Assembly (NCBI GenBank): GCA_017465605.1
Contig: JAFTVW010000024.1
Coordinates: forward strand, 1 to 45,526
DNA from: Alistipes sp.
GTDB lineage: Bacteria; Bacteroidota; Bacteroidia; Bacteroidales; Rikenellaceae
Reading direction: 5' to 3'
Length of the DNA stretch: 45,526 nt
Part shown: positions 38,587 to 45,526 of the stretch, piece after piece
Layout: each line of letters begins with the position of its first letter
Position numbering within the stretch: position 1 is the first letter of the stretch
The notes under the pieces: generated by a model
Seen by the model: only the letters and a program-made list of their open reading frames with translations
What the model was told of the DNA's origin: nothing
The model's database searches: none
Translations under genes and position numbers: made by a program

Positions 38587-39747
38587 ATGACCTCAATTGC
38601 CAACATAGTCGATGCCATCAGAAATCCGTTTTGCGTCTGGCGCACACTTCGCGGTGTGGAGCCCGTACTCTCAAACGGAGAGCCTCGCTATGTGGTTGGC
38701 AATGCGGCCGTCACATTTTTCGTGCACCACAATCAAGAGCCAAAAATCTTGAAGTGCTACACTCGCACTCATAAAAACCTGATTGCAATTTACGGCCGCG
38801 ATTTCCACGAGCGGGAGTTATGCGTTGCCGACCTTACGGGTCGCAAACTTTGGGTTGACTGCCTGCTGATGCCACTCATCGAAGGGCAGACATTAGACAA
38901 CTTGTTACGTCAAAATATCACGTCGCAAACAATGGCAACGGTAGCTGCGGCATTCGACAATATGGCTCGCGAGCTGCTCTCCTCGCCACGCGCTCACGGA
39001 GATTTGAAACCCGAAAATATAATCGTTTCTCCCGACCATCTCACAACCACTGCAATCGATTGGGACGCAGCCTATCTGCCACAATTTGCAGGCGAGAAAT
39101 CAAATGAGATTGGCACTGCGGCTTATCAACACCCCGCCCGCACGATGGAGATGTTCGACAAGCACATCGACGACTACTCCATCGCCACCATCTCCACACT
39201 GCTACACGCAGCATCTATCGACACAAGCATTACGGAGCACTACCGCACTCACTTTGAGCCACCTTTCTCGCCCAAACAAATCCTGCGTGGAGATACTGCA
39301 ACGCTTGACTCCATTATCGACTCCTTTGCACGCCGAGTAATGGCTCAGCAATACCACATCGCCAAGATGCTCACCTCACCCCTGCCGCGACTATTTCGAT
39401 TGCAAACAATCCTGCAACACGAAACAAATAATCTCGGCCCTGCAACCGAAGCCGAATTAAGAAATGCACAACTTGACGTTTGCGAAGGTCTTTGGGGCTA
39501 CCGCTCCGACTCACGATGGATTATTCCACCACTCTACGAGAGCGCATTCGAGCCTTCGGAGGGTACGATGTTGGTGAAATTAGGCCGCTACAAACACTTC
39601 ATCACACTTGACTCACGCCTGCTTGCCACTTTCGACGAAAACACCATTGTAAAACCCTTCCACAATGGCAAAACCTCTATTCGCCAAGCCGACGGCTCTA
39701 CCCTTACGCTATATTCAGAGCAGATTTTGCAAAATTCAGCGAAATAA
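38587..39747 (+). CDS. Atypical Ser/Thr protein kinase with C-terminal WG repeat
   Basis: ATG 38587 is chosen (386 residues); a longer reading overlaps slyD. The catalytic core is clear: the ATP-site Lys56 (EPKILKCY), alpha-C Glu near 75-77, the catalytic loop HGDLKPENIIV (137-147), a DWD (158-160) in place of DFG, and GTAAYQHPA in the place of the activation-segment end. The glycine-rich loop is not recognisable. Residues about 325-375 (GLWGYRSDSRWIIPPLYESAF) form a WG repeat, a small beta motif found in bacterial signalling proteins. It precedes a VWA protein and a second WG protein, suggesting a phospho-signalling unit. Not secreted. Confidence 0.8.
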   Translation: MTSIANIVDAIRNPFCVWRTLRGVEPVLSNGEPRYVVGNAAVTFFVHHNQEPKILKCYTRTHKNLIAIYGRDFHERELCVADLTGRKLWVDCLLMPLIEGQTLDNLLRQNITSQTMATVAAAFDNMARELLSSPRAHGDLKPENIIVSPDHLTTTAIDWDAAYLPQFAGEKSNEIGTAAYQHPARTMEMFDKHIDDYSIATISTLLHAASIDTSITEHYRTHFEPPFSPKQILRGDTATLDSIIDSFARRVMAQQYHIAKMLTSPLPRLFRLQTILQHETNNLGPATEAELRNAQLDVCEGLWGYRSDSRWIIPPLYESAFEPSEGTMLVKLGRYKHFITLDSRLLATFDENTIVKPFHNGKTSIRQADGSTLTLYSEQILQNSAK

Positions 39748-39757
39748 TGTATATTTG
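39726..39757 (+). promoter_or_regulatory. Promoter of the VWA/WG/trxB/rnz cluster
   Basis: TTTG (39726-39729), 20 bases, then TATATTTG (39750-39757), 29 bases before the VWA start. It lies across the end of the kinase gene, so the downstream genes can be expressed independently of the kinase. Confidence 0.75.
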
Positions 39758-39786
39758 TAGATAATTTACAAGTCAATTTATCGCAA

Positions 39787-40641
39787 ATGTATAGTCAGGA
39801 AATTACGCGACAACACCGCACTGCATTCGTCATCGCACTCGACCAATCGGGTTCGATGCAGGAGAGTGTGCGATTCGGCAAAAAGCTAATGAGCAAGGCC
39901 GAAGCTGTGGCCATCATTGCCAATGCGCTAATTACCGAACTTATCGACCGTTGCCGACGCACCGATTCGCTACGCAACTATTACGACATTGCTGTTGTAG
40001 GTTATGCCAACGATAGCGTGGAGATGCTACTTGGTCAAGATGGTATGCTCTCCATTGATGAGATCGCCAAAATGACCCCACAGCGCAGAGTTTTTTCCGA
40101 AGAGGAACAGTTCTCAGAGCAGAGTTCAGCCATATTCCAGCATACACTCAACGAGTGGTTCGCTCCTCGCGCCGAAGGTAATACGCCGATGTATGAAGCT
40201 CTCCTCCGAGTGCGCGATTTAGTGGCAGAGTGGTGCGCGCGAAGCGAGAATCACCAAAGTTTTCCACCCGTTGTAATCAATATCACCGATGGTGAGGCAT
40301 CGGATTGTGACGACAACGAGCTTCGCGATATTTGCTCACAAATCAAGCGCATAACCACCGACGATGGCAACGTGTTGCTTATCAACATTCACATCAGCAC
40401 CGACAGCCGTCTGCCTGCAATTATCTTCCCAATGCCTGATGAGCTTACAGGAGCAGGTCGTTATCTGCGCCTGCTGGCCGAGTGTTCGAGTATTATGCCT
40501 TCGGCCTTCGATGGGCCAATCCACGAATTGAAGGGGCAAGGAGCAACTCCCCCATTCTTCGGAGTGGGCTACAACGCCTCGATTATCGAACTACTATCGA
40601 TTGTAAACATAGGTTCACGCAGTGTAACAAATATGCAATAG
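39787..40641 (+). CDS. VWA-domain protein, TerY-like
   Basis: The 284-residue protein is a von Willebrand factor A domain with a complete MIDAS: DQSGS (D19, S21, S23), T133 in GNTPMYEAL and D168 in NITDGEASD. No signal peptide or membrane helix is seen, so it is cytoplasmic, unlike BatA-type VWA proteins. Cytosolic VWA proteins of this type partner kinases and phosphatases in the TerY-P triad and related systems. Here a kinase lies upstream and a degenerate kinase/WG protein starts 1 base after the stop, so a metal-dependent adaptor role is inferred. No PP2C phosphatase gene is in the window. Confidence 0.85.
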   Translation: MYSQEITRQHRTAFVIALDQSGSMQESVRFGKKLMSKAEAVAIIANALITELIDRCRRTDSLRNYYDIAVVGYANDSVEMLLGQDGMLSIDEIAKMTPQRRVFSEEEQFSEQSSAIFQHTLNEWFAPRAEGNTPMYEALLRVRDLVAEWCARSENHQSFPPVVINITDGEASDCDDNELRDICSQIKRITTDDGNVLLINIHISTDSRLPAIIFPMPDELTGAGRYLRLLAECSSIMPSAFDGPIHELKGQGATPPFFGVGYNASIIELLSIVNIGSRSVTNMQ

Positions 40642-40642
40642 T

Positions 40643-41650
40643 ATGGTTACCATCTCCAATCTACGCAATGCTTTGGCTACACCTGCCAAATCTTTCCGAC
40701 GACTCAAAGAGTTCAAGTGGGACAATGCCCCTATCGTAAGATCCACCTATTTTGCAGAGACCCGCATTAGAATAGGCAACTGCCCATATCTGCTCTCTAT
40801 GCCACTTTCATCGGTTGCAATACATCGCGTTGAGAGATTTTGCAATCTAAGATGCCACTTAAAGAGCGAGATTGCGCCACCACTACGCATTATGCGAGAT
40901 GAGATGCTCTACATCGACCCAACACAGAGAGAATTATATTGCGACATACTACTCGAACCTTTGCCCAATGCCCTACCTTATTGCGATGCGGTGGCAAATG
41001 CGGCAGATGACAAGGTCGAGGCCGAGAATCTGCTTGCCGCGCTTAACGAATTGGAGGAGGAGTTAAAATTAATTGACATTTCGCTCAACAATCTACGAAA
41101 GGAGAATCTCCTAATCGACCAGAGAGGATTGTTACGCCCCATCAGGTGGTATCACGCAACAAAACGAGCGGGTGGCGATAAAATGGCTTTTGAGCAACTT
41201 CGTAGCGAGATTACTCTCGAACGAGAGGCATTGGAACTCCACGACTCACAACACGCATACTCCGCCCCACCAATCATAGAGGGTCACATCTCGACTGGCC
41301 CGATGATTGAAGGTCTGATTGCAGTCAAAGATGAGTCGGGGTGGGGATTTGTTGATGGCAACAATCACCCAATCATCGAGAGCAAATTTGGTTGGGTATC
41401 CGATTTTCGGGAGGGCCGAGCCGAAGTGGAGTTTGAGGGTTTAATGGGATTAATCGACAAGAGTGGCAACTACATCATCGACCCCATATACGACGTACTC
41501 AATTACGATGAGGTTAGCGGCCAAAGCCGAGCAAAACGAAATGGCGAATGGCACACATTCGATTACTTAGGCGCAGAAATTCAAGACGCACAACAATTAA
41601 ACACTGAATATGAGGCCACAACCTCAACGCACAGGATTATAAACAAATAA
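40643..41650 (+). CDS. WG-repeat protein with degenerate kinase-like segment
   Basis: The 335-residue cytoplasmic protein has two clear WG repeats near the C-terminus (GWGFVDGNNHPIIESKF, then LMGLIDKSGNYIIDPIYD). Residues about 140-185 (IDISLNNLRKENLLIDQRGLLRPIRWY) read like a decayed HGDLKPENI catalytic loop plus the following strands: His and Asp are lost, while the Asn-Leu/Lys-Glu-Asn pattern remains. A Glu/Leu-rich helix precedes it. It is therefore probably a pseudokinase-type partner of the kinase upstream. It starts 1 base after the VWA gene and is followed 13 bases later by trxB. Confidence 0.65.
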   Translation: MVTISNLRNALATPAKSFRRLKEFKWDNAPIVRSTYFAETRIRIGNCPYLLSMPLSSVAIHRVERFCNLRCHLKSEIAPPLRIMRDEMLYIDPTQRELYCDILLEPLPNALPYCDAVANAADDKVEAENLLAALNELEEELKLIDISLNNLRKENLLIDQRGLLRPIRWYHATKRAGGDKMAFEQLRSEITLEREALELHDSQHAYSAPPIIEGHISTGPMIEGLIAVKDESGWGFVDGNNHPIIESKFGWVSDFREGRAEVEFEGLMGLIDKSGNYIIDPIYDVLNYDEVSGQSRAKRNGEWHTFDYLGAEIQDAQQLNTEYEATTSTHRIINK

Positions 41651-41663
41651 AGACAAATACACT

Positions 41664-42587
41664 ATGGAGCAGACTAAATGTCTAATTATCGGTAGCGGCC
41701 CAGCTGGATATACTGCGGCCATCTACACCTCACGAGCCAACCTCTCACCCATCGTTTACGAGGGGATAGAGCCCGGAGGCCAGCTCACAACAACCACCGA
41801 AATCGAGAACTTCCCGGGTTATCCCGAAGGAATCACAGGAACAGAGATGATGGGCGACTTGAAAAAGCAGGCTCAGCGATTTGGTGCTGATGTGCGCTTT
41901 GGCGTTGTGACCAATATCGACTTCGATGCTCGCCCATTTGTCGTCACAATCGATGGAGAGAAGCAAATCGAGGCCGAGACTATAATCGTAGCCACAGGTG
42001 CTTCGGCAAAATATCTTGGCTTGGAGTCTGAGTCGAAGTTCCGAGGTATGGGTGTGAGTGCTTGCGCCACTTGCGACGGATTCTTCTATCGCAAACAAGA
42101 TGTAGCAGTTGTGGGAGGTGGCGACACTGCCTGCGAGGAGGCTACATACCTTGCATCAATCTGCAAGCAGGTATATCTGATTGTAAGAAAGCCATTCCTC
42201 CGCGCATCGAAGGCTATGCAGGAGAGAGTATTCAACACCCCCAATATCAAAGTGATGTTCGAGTATAACACGGTTGAAGTTTTGGGCGATGATGATGGCG
42301 TGACAGGTGCACTCCTTCGCCACTCATCAGGCGAGGAGACCACAATCGACATTTCGGGTTTCTTCCTTGCCATCGGACACCACCCCAACACCGAGCTCTT
42401 CAAAGGTAAGTTGGAGCTCGACGAGGAGGGCTACATCAAAGTCATTCCCGGCACATCAAAGACCAACATTGAGGGTGTCTTTGCAGCTGGTGACGTAAAA
42501 GACCCCCACTACCGTCAGGCCATCACCGCCGCAGGTTCGGGTTGTATTGCAGCCCTAGACTGCGAGCGTTACTTGCTCAACAAATAA
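41664..42587 (+). CDS. trxB: Thioredoxin reductase
   Basis: The 307-residue flavoenzyme has the FAD motif GSGPAGYTAAIY near the N-terminus, the redox-active CATC (C134-C137, SACATCDGFF), the NADPH motif VAVVGGGDTACEEA and the closing FAD motif GVFAAGDVKD. It reduces thioredoxin with NADPH. It lies 13 bases after the WG gene and is probably on the same transcript. Length and motifs are standard. Confidence 0.97.
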   Translation: MEQTKCLIIGSGPAGYTAAIYTSRANLSPIVYEGIEPGGQLTTTTEIENFPGYPEGITGTEMMGDLKKQAQRFGADVRFGVVTNIDFDARPFVVTIDGEKQIEAETIIVATGASAKYLGLESESKFRGMGVSACATCDGFFYRKQDVAVVGGGDTACEEATYLASICKQVYLIVRKPFLRASKAMQERVFNTPNIKVMFEYNTVEVLGDDDGVTGALLRHSSGEETTIDISGFFLAIGHHPNTELFKGKLELDEEGYIKVIPGTSKTNIEGVFAAGDVKDPHYRQAITAAGSGCIAALDCERYLLNK

Positions 42588-42596
42588 GACCTATTA

Positions 42597-43529
42597 ATGG
42601 CCATATCGGTAACCATACTCGGTAACGCTTCGGCCAAGCCTACTGCTACGGCACACCCATCGGCACAAGTTGTCAACATCAACGAACAGCTATTCCTTAT
42701 GGACGCTGGCGAGGGAGTGCAAAGGCAGATGGCTCGGTGTGGAATTTCGCCTCTGAAACTAAAAGCTGTGTTTTTGTCGCACCTGCACGGAGACCACCTC
42801 TACGGATTATTCCCGTTGCTCTCGACATTGGGGCTTTACGGAAGGCGTACCCCTCTGCGCATATATGCTCCACGCCCATTTGGAGAGATGTTGGAGAGTT
42901 TCCTTACGCTCTTCGAGAGTGATTTGCCATACACCCCAGAGTGGATTGAGGTGGACACCACCAAGCATCAAATCATCTTCGAGAACGACACCACCGAGAT
43001 ATGGTCATTGCCTCTGCGCCATAGAGTTCCGACGGCTGGCTATCTGTTTCGACAAAAGCAGCCGCCACTCAACGTAAGCAAATATAGCATAGAGCGTTAC
43101 GGATTATCTATTGCGCAAATAGTAGCAGCCAAACGAGGTGAAGATATAACTTTGGAATCGGGCGAAGTCATCGCCAATGCCCAAATCACATATCGCCCTT
43201 ATGGGGCACTCTCGTATGCCTACTGCTCCGACACCAACTACTCGGCTCGATTGGCCAAAATGGTCGAGGGGGTGGATATGTTATACCACGAAGCCACCTA
43301 TGCCGCAGCCGAAAAGAAGTTAGCCAAAGAGAGAGGTCACTCATCAACGGTCGATGCTGCCAAAGTAGCCGATATGGCTAAGGCTGGCCGACTGCTCATA
43401 GGACACTTTTCGTCGCGTTACAAAGATTTGGAGGCACTCCGTGAGGAGTGTCGCGAAATTTTCCCCGCAACAGAAATTGCTCGCGAGCGAGAGACCTACC
43501 ACATTCAACCTAAAACTGTGAGATTATGA
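42597..43529 (+). CDS. rnz: Ribonuclease Z
   Basis: The 310-residue metallo-beta-lactamase-fold nuclease trims tRNA 3' ends. The zinc ligands are in SHLHGDH (about residue 61-67), with further ligands in LRHRVPTAGY, YCSDTNYS, YHEATY and IGHFSSRY, all typical of RNase Z. It starts 10 bases after trxB and its stop overlaps the next gene's start (ATGA). Because tRNA-Glu here has no encoded CCA, endonucleolytic 3' processing of this kind is expected. Confidence 0.95.
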   Translation: MAISVTILGNASAKPTATAHPSAQVVNINEQLFLMDAGEGVQRQMARCGISPLKLKAVFLSHLHGDHLYGLFPLLSTLGLYGRRTPLRIYAPRPFGEMLESFLTLFESDLPYTPEWIEVDTTKHQIIFENDTTEIWSLPLRHRVPTAGYLFRQKQPPLNVSKYSIERYGLSIAQIVAAKRGEDITLESGEVIANAQITYRPYGALSYAYCSDTNYSARLAKMVEGVDMLYHEATYAAAEKKLAKERGHSSTVDAAKVADMAKAGRLLIGHFSSRYKDLEALREECREIFPATEIARERETYHIQPKTVRL

Positions 43530-44263
43530 CCAAAGCCGAAATACAATTTGTCCGCTCACTTGCCGACAAACGCGCTCGCGACGAACACCGATGTTTCATC
43601 GCCGAGGGTGATAAATTGATTGGTGAGATTTTAGACTCCGCGCTACGAGTCAAACACCTCTACGCCATCGAAGGACATTTCGCAGGTCGTGCCGAGCAAG
43701 TCTCACCAAAAGAGATGGAGCGCATTTCGCAACTCAAAACAGCATCTACATCGCTGGCAGTTGTCGAGCAACCACTCCACCCCACTTCGGCATCAGCACC
43801 ATCAGACAAGCTGTCATTGGCTCTCGATGGAGTGCAGAATCCAGGTAATCTTGGCACCATAATCCGCTTGGCCGACTGGTTTGGAATCAGCGACATATAC
43901 TGCTCACCCGATACGGCCGATTGCTACAATCCCAAAGTTGTGCAGGCCACAATGGGTGCTATTCTAAGAGTTCGGGTTCACTACCTACCGCTGGCCGATT
44001 TTCTCGCCAAAACAGCGGCTGAAAAGACTCCTGTTTACGGCACAATGCTCGATGGCGAGAACATTTATTCAACCACCCTCTCTACAAATGGGGTGATTGT
44101 AATGGGCAACGAAGGCAAGGGCGTGAGCGAAGAGTGCGCTCGCAGTTTCACCCATCGTCTGCTAATCCCATCATATCCGCCAGAGCGTCAAGGCTCCGAG
44201 TCACTCAACGTGGCAATGGCTACGGGTATTGTCTGCGCCGAATTTCGTCGCCGAATGCCTTAA
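43526..44263 (+). CDS. SpoU/TrmH-family RNA 2'-O-methyltransferase
   Basis: The 245-residue protein has an N-terminal substrate-binding segment (FVRSLADKRARDEHRCFIAEGDKLI) and the trefoil-knot SPOUT domain: LALDGVQNPGNLGTIIRLADWFG, then VIVMGNEGKGVS and SESLNVAMATGIV. These are the three SpoU motifs. The target nucleotide, in tRNA or 23S rRNA, cannot be read. It overlaps rnz by 4 bases, so the two are translationally coupled. Confidence 0.92.
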   Translation: MTKAEIQFVRSLADKRARDEHRCFIAEGDKLIGEILDSALRVKHLYAIEGHFAGRAEQVSPKEMERISQLKTASTSLAVVEQPLHPTSASAPSDKLSLALDGVQNPGNLGTIIRLADWFGISDIYCSPDTADCYNPKVVQATMGAILRVRVHYLPLADFLAKTAAEKTPVYGTMLDGENIYSTTLSTNGVIVMGNEGKGVSEECARSFTHRLLIPSYPPERQGSESLNVAMATGIVCAEFRRRMP

Positions 44264-44293
44264 AGCAGGGCGCAAGGCTATAAATTTCAGCAT

Positions 44294-44320
44294 AAAACGG
44301 CCCGAAAAGGCCGTTTTTTC
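44294..44320 (+). terminator. Terminator of the VWA-to-methyltransferase transcript
   Basis: AAAACGGCC (44294-44302) pairs with GGCCGTTTT (44309-44317), followed by T's. Confidence 0.9.
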
Positions 44321-44373
44321 ATTCCATCAGCATCAATTACCGCATTAACAGCCTAATAATTGAAAATTATTAG

Positions 44374-44381
44374 TATATTTG
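44374..44381 (+). promoter_or_regulatory. pdxA: Putative pdxA promoter
   Basis: TATATTTG matches TAnnTTTG, 21 bases before the ATG at 44403. No good -33 element is seen. It overlaps the longer reading starting at 44379 and supports the later start. Confidence 0.55.
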
Positions 44382-44402
44382 TCGATTGAAAACATTGAAT
44401 TT

Positions 44403-45500
44403 ATGTCAGATAATAGACCAAAGATAGGAATCACACAAGGCGACATCAACGGTGTAGGTTGGGAGGTTATTCTCCGTACTCTCGCCGACAGCCGAATGAC
44501 GGAGCTTTTCACCCCCGTTGTTTATGGCTCATTGCAAGCCGCCAAAACATATATGCCACTGCTCGACAGCGAGGAGAACGAGAAGGTGGAATTCAATACC
44601 ATCGCATCAGCTCGCGAAGCGCGTCGTGGCAAAGTAAACCTCGTGGAGTGCGGCAACATAGCCCCACAACCCGGAGTTGCCTCAGCTGAGGCAGGTAAAG
44701 CAGCCGTAGAAGCACTCAACAAGGCGATGGCCGATTTGAACGATGGCGAGTTAGACGCTATGGTGACTGCTCCCATCAACAAAGAGACAGCCCAAAGCGA
44801 GGAGTTCCCCTACACGGGTCACACCGAGTTCGTAGCAGCCCACGCCGATGGAGAGCCAATGATGATTATGTGTAGCGACCGTCTCAGAGTGGGACTTGTT
44901 ACAATTCATATCCCCGTAGCAGAGGTTAGCCGCAACATCTCGAAAGAGAAGATTATGCAGTCGCTCACTACTCTACGCCAAACCTTGAAGGCCGATTTTG
45001 GTATCGTCGAGCCTCGTATTGCAGTGCTTGCCCTCAACCCCCACGCTGGCGAGGGTGGAATGCTCGGCTCGGAGGAGCAGGAGATTATCAAGCCCGCCAT
45101 CGAGGAGTCATTCGAGCAAGGAGTATTGGCTTTTGGACCATTCCCCGCTGATGGTCTGTTTGCATCGGGAGCCTACGCTAAATACGACGCAGTGCTTGCG
45201 ATGTACCACGATCAGGGACTCACTCCATTCAAGACACTTTCGCCCGATGGAGTAAACTTTACGGCAGGATTGTCTCTTGTGCGTACCTCACCCGACCACG
45301 GTACAGCCTACGATATTGCAGGCAAGGGAGTAGCCGATGCACAGTCGATGCGTAACGCCATCTACACTGCAATCGACATTGTCCGTAACCGTGACGAGTG
45401 GGACGAGTGGACAGCCAATCCATTGCAACGTTTTGAAAGAGAGAAGGGGCGCGACGTATCGGTGAAGGATTTGAAGCTGCCCGAACAGGAAGAAGAGTAG
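44403..45500 (+). CDS. pdxA: 4-hydroxythreonine-4-phosphate dehydrogenase
   Basis: ATG 44403 gives 365 residues beginning MSDNRPKIGITQGDINGVGWE. The family motifs are the N-terminal GDxxGxG-like start, MVTAPINKETAQ, FPYTGHTEF with a substrate-site His, ALNPHAGEGGMLG, MYHDQGLTPFK, and RTSPDHGTAYDIAGKG with late metal ligands. The enzyme makes the PLP precursor in the DXP-independent (PdxJ) branch of vitamin B6 synthesis, working with PdxJ, which is not in the window. A run of eight G's follows the stop at 45505-45512. Confidence 0.95.
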   Translation: MSDNRPKIGITQGDINGVGWEVILRTLADSRMTELFTPVVYGSLQAAKTYMPLLDSEENEKVEFNTIASAREARRGKVNLVECGNIAPQPGVASAEAGKAAVEALNKAMADLNDGELDAMVTAPINKETAQSEEFPYTGHTEFVAAHADGEPMMIMCSDRLRVGLVTIHIPVAEVSRNISKEKIMQSLTTLRQTLKADFGIVEPRIAVLALNPHAGEGGMLGSEEQEIIKPAIEESFEQGVLAFGPFPADGLFASGAYAKYDAVLAMYHDQGLTPFKTLSPDGVNFTAGLSLVRTSPDHGTAYDIAGKGVADAQSMRNAIYTAIDIVRNRDEWDEWTANPLQRFEREKGRDVSVKDLKLPEQEEE

Positions 45501-45526
45501 CAGAGGGGGGGGCGAAAAAAAAATTC

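Overview
The window reads as chromosomal DNA of a member of the Bacteroidota, most likely a gut Bacteroidales near Alistipes/Rikenellaceae. Genus is inference. The supporting signals are Bacteroidota -7 boxes (TAnnTTTG, often with TTTG about 20 bases upstream) in front of many genes, many signal-peptidase-II lipoproteins, a SlyD-type FKBP with a Cys/His tail, a single-chain GcvP, and a TGS-type nucleoside kinase. Most of the window is ordinary core genome at roughly 45-50% GC, with a few AT-rich accessory genes. No IS element, phage gene, CRISPR array or rRNA was seen.

Layout. 1-10.7 kb: a Gfo/Idh/MocA-type lipoprotein, rpsA, a type I phosphodiesterase lipoprotein, a DUF2264 protein, rpsT with tRNA-Glu, a secreted esterase, a 6-bladed propeller protein and adk. 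10.8-16.7 kb: a small lipoprotein, thiL, an ECF sigma factor with a membrane partner, the rpsF-rpsR-rplI operon and a lipoprotein. 16.9-21.8 kb: one operon with an LtaS-like sulfatase-fold membrane enzyme followed by a complete iron/cobalamin-type ABC importer. 22-26.8 kb: a large lipoprotein with leukocidin-like features, then upp, hflX and a TonB-family protein on the minus strand. 27-35.3 kb: rlmN, rsmG, a secreted unknown, a TGS nucleoside kinase, an AT-rich tandem PD-(D/E)XK-like protein and gcvP. 35.4-37.9 kb: three envelope genes and a probable discrete structured RNA, possibly 6S. 38-45.5 kb: slyD, an atypical kinase/VWA/WG-repeat cluster, trxB, rnz, a SpoU-type methyltransferase and pdxA.

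The most unusual feature is a family of about seven structured intergenic elements (about 20-143, 3717-4031, 9842-10107, 14762-14877). All are in the same orientation, directly downstream of minus-strand genes; where a terminator is visible they lie between stop codon and terminator. Their stems differ in sequence between copies while staying complementary, and the apical hairpin core is conserved. Two copies appear to supply the stop codon of the gene they follow.

Other points worth attention are the kinase/VWA/WG module (38.6-41.6 kb), the leukocidin-like lipoprotein (22-24 kb), the duplicated nuclease-fold protein (31.5-32.4 kb), the structured RNA at 37.6-37.85 kb, and heptamer repeats placed over the -33 region of two promoters. 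All calls come from reading the sequence; no database search was run.
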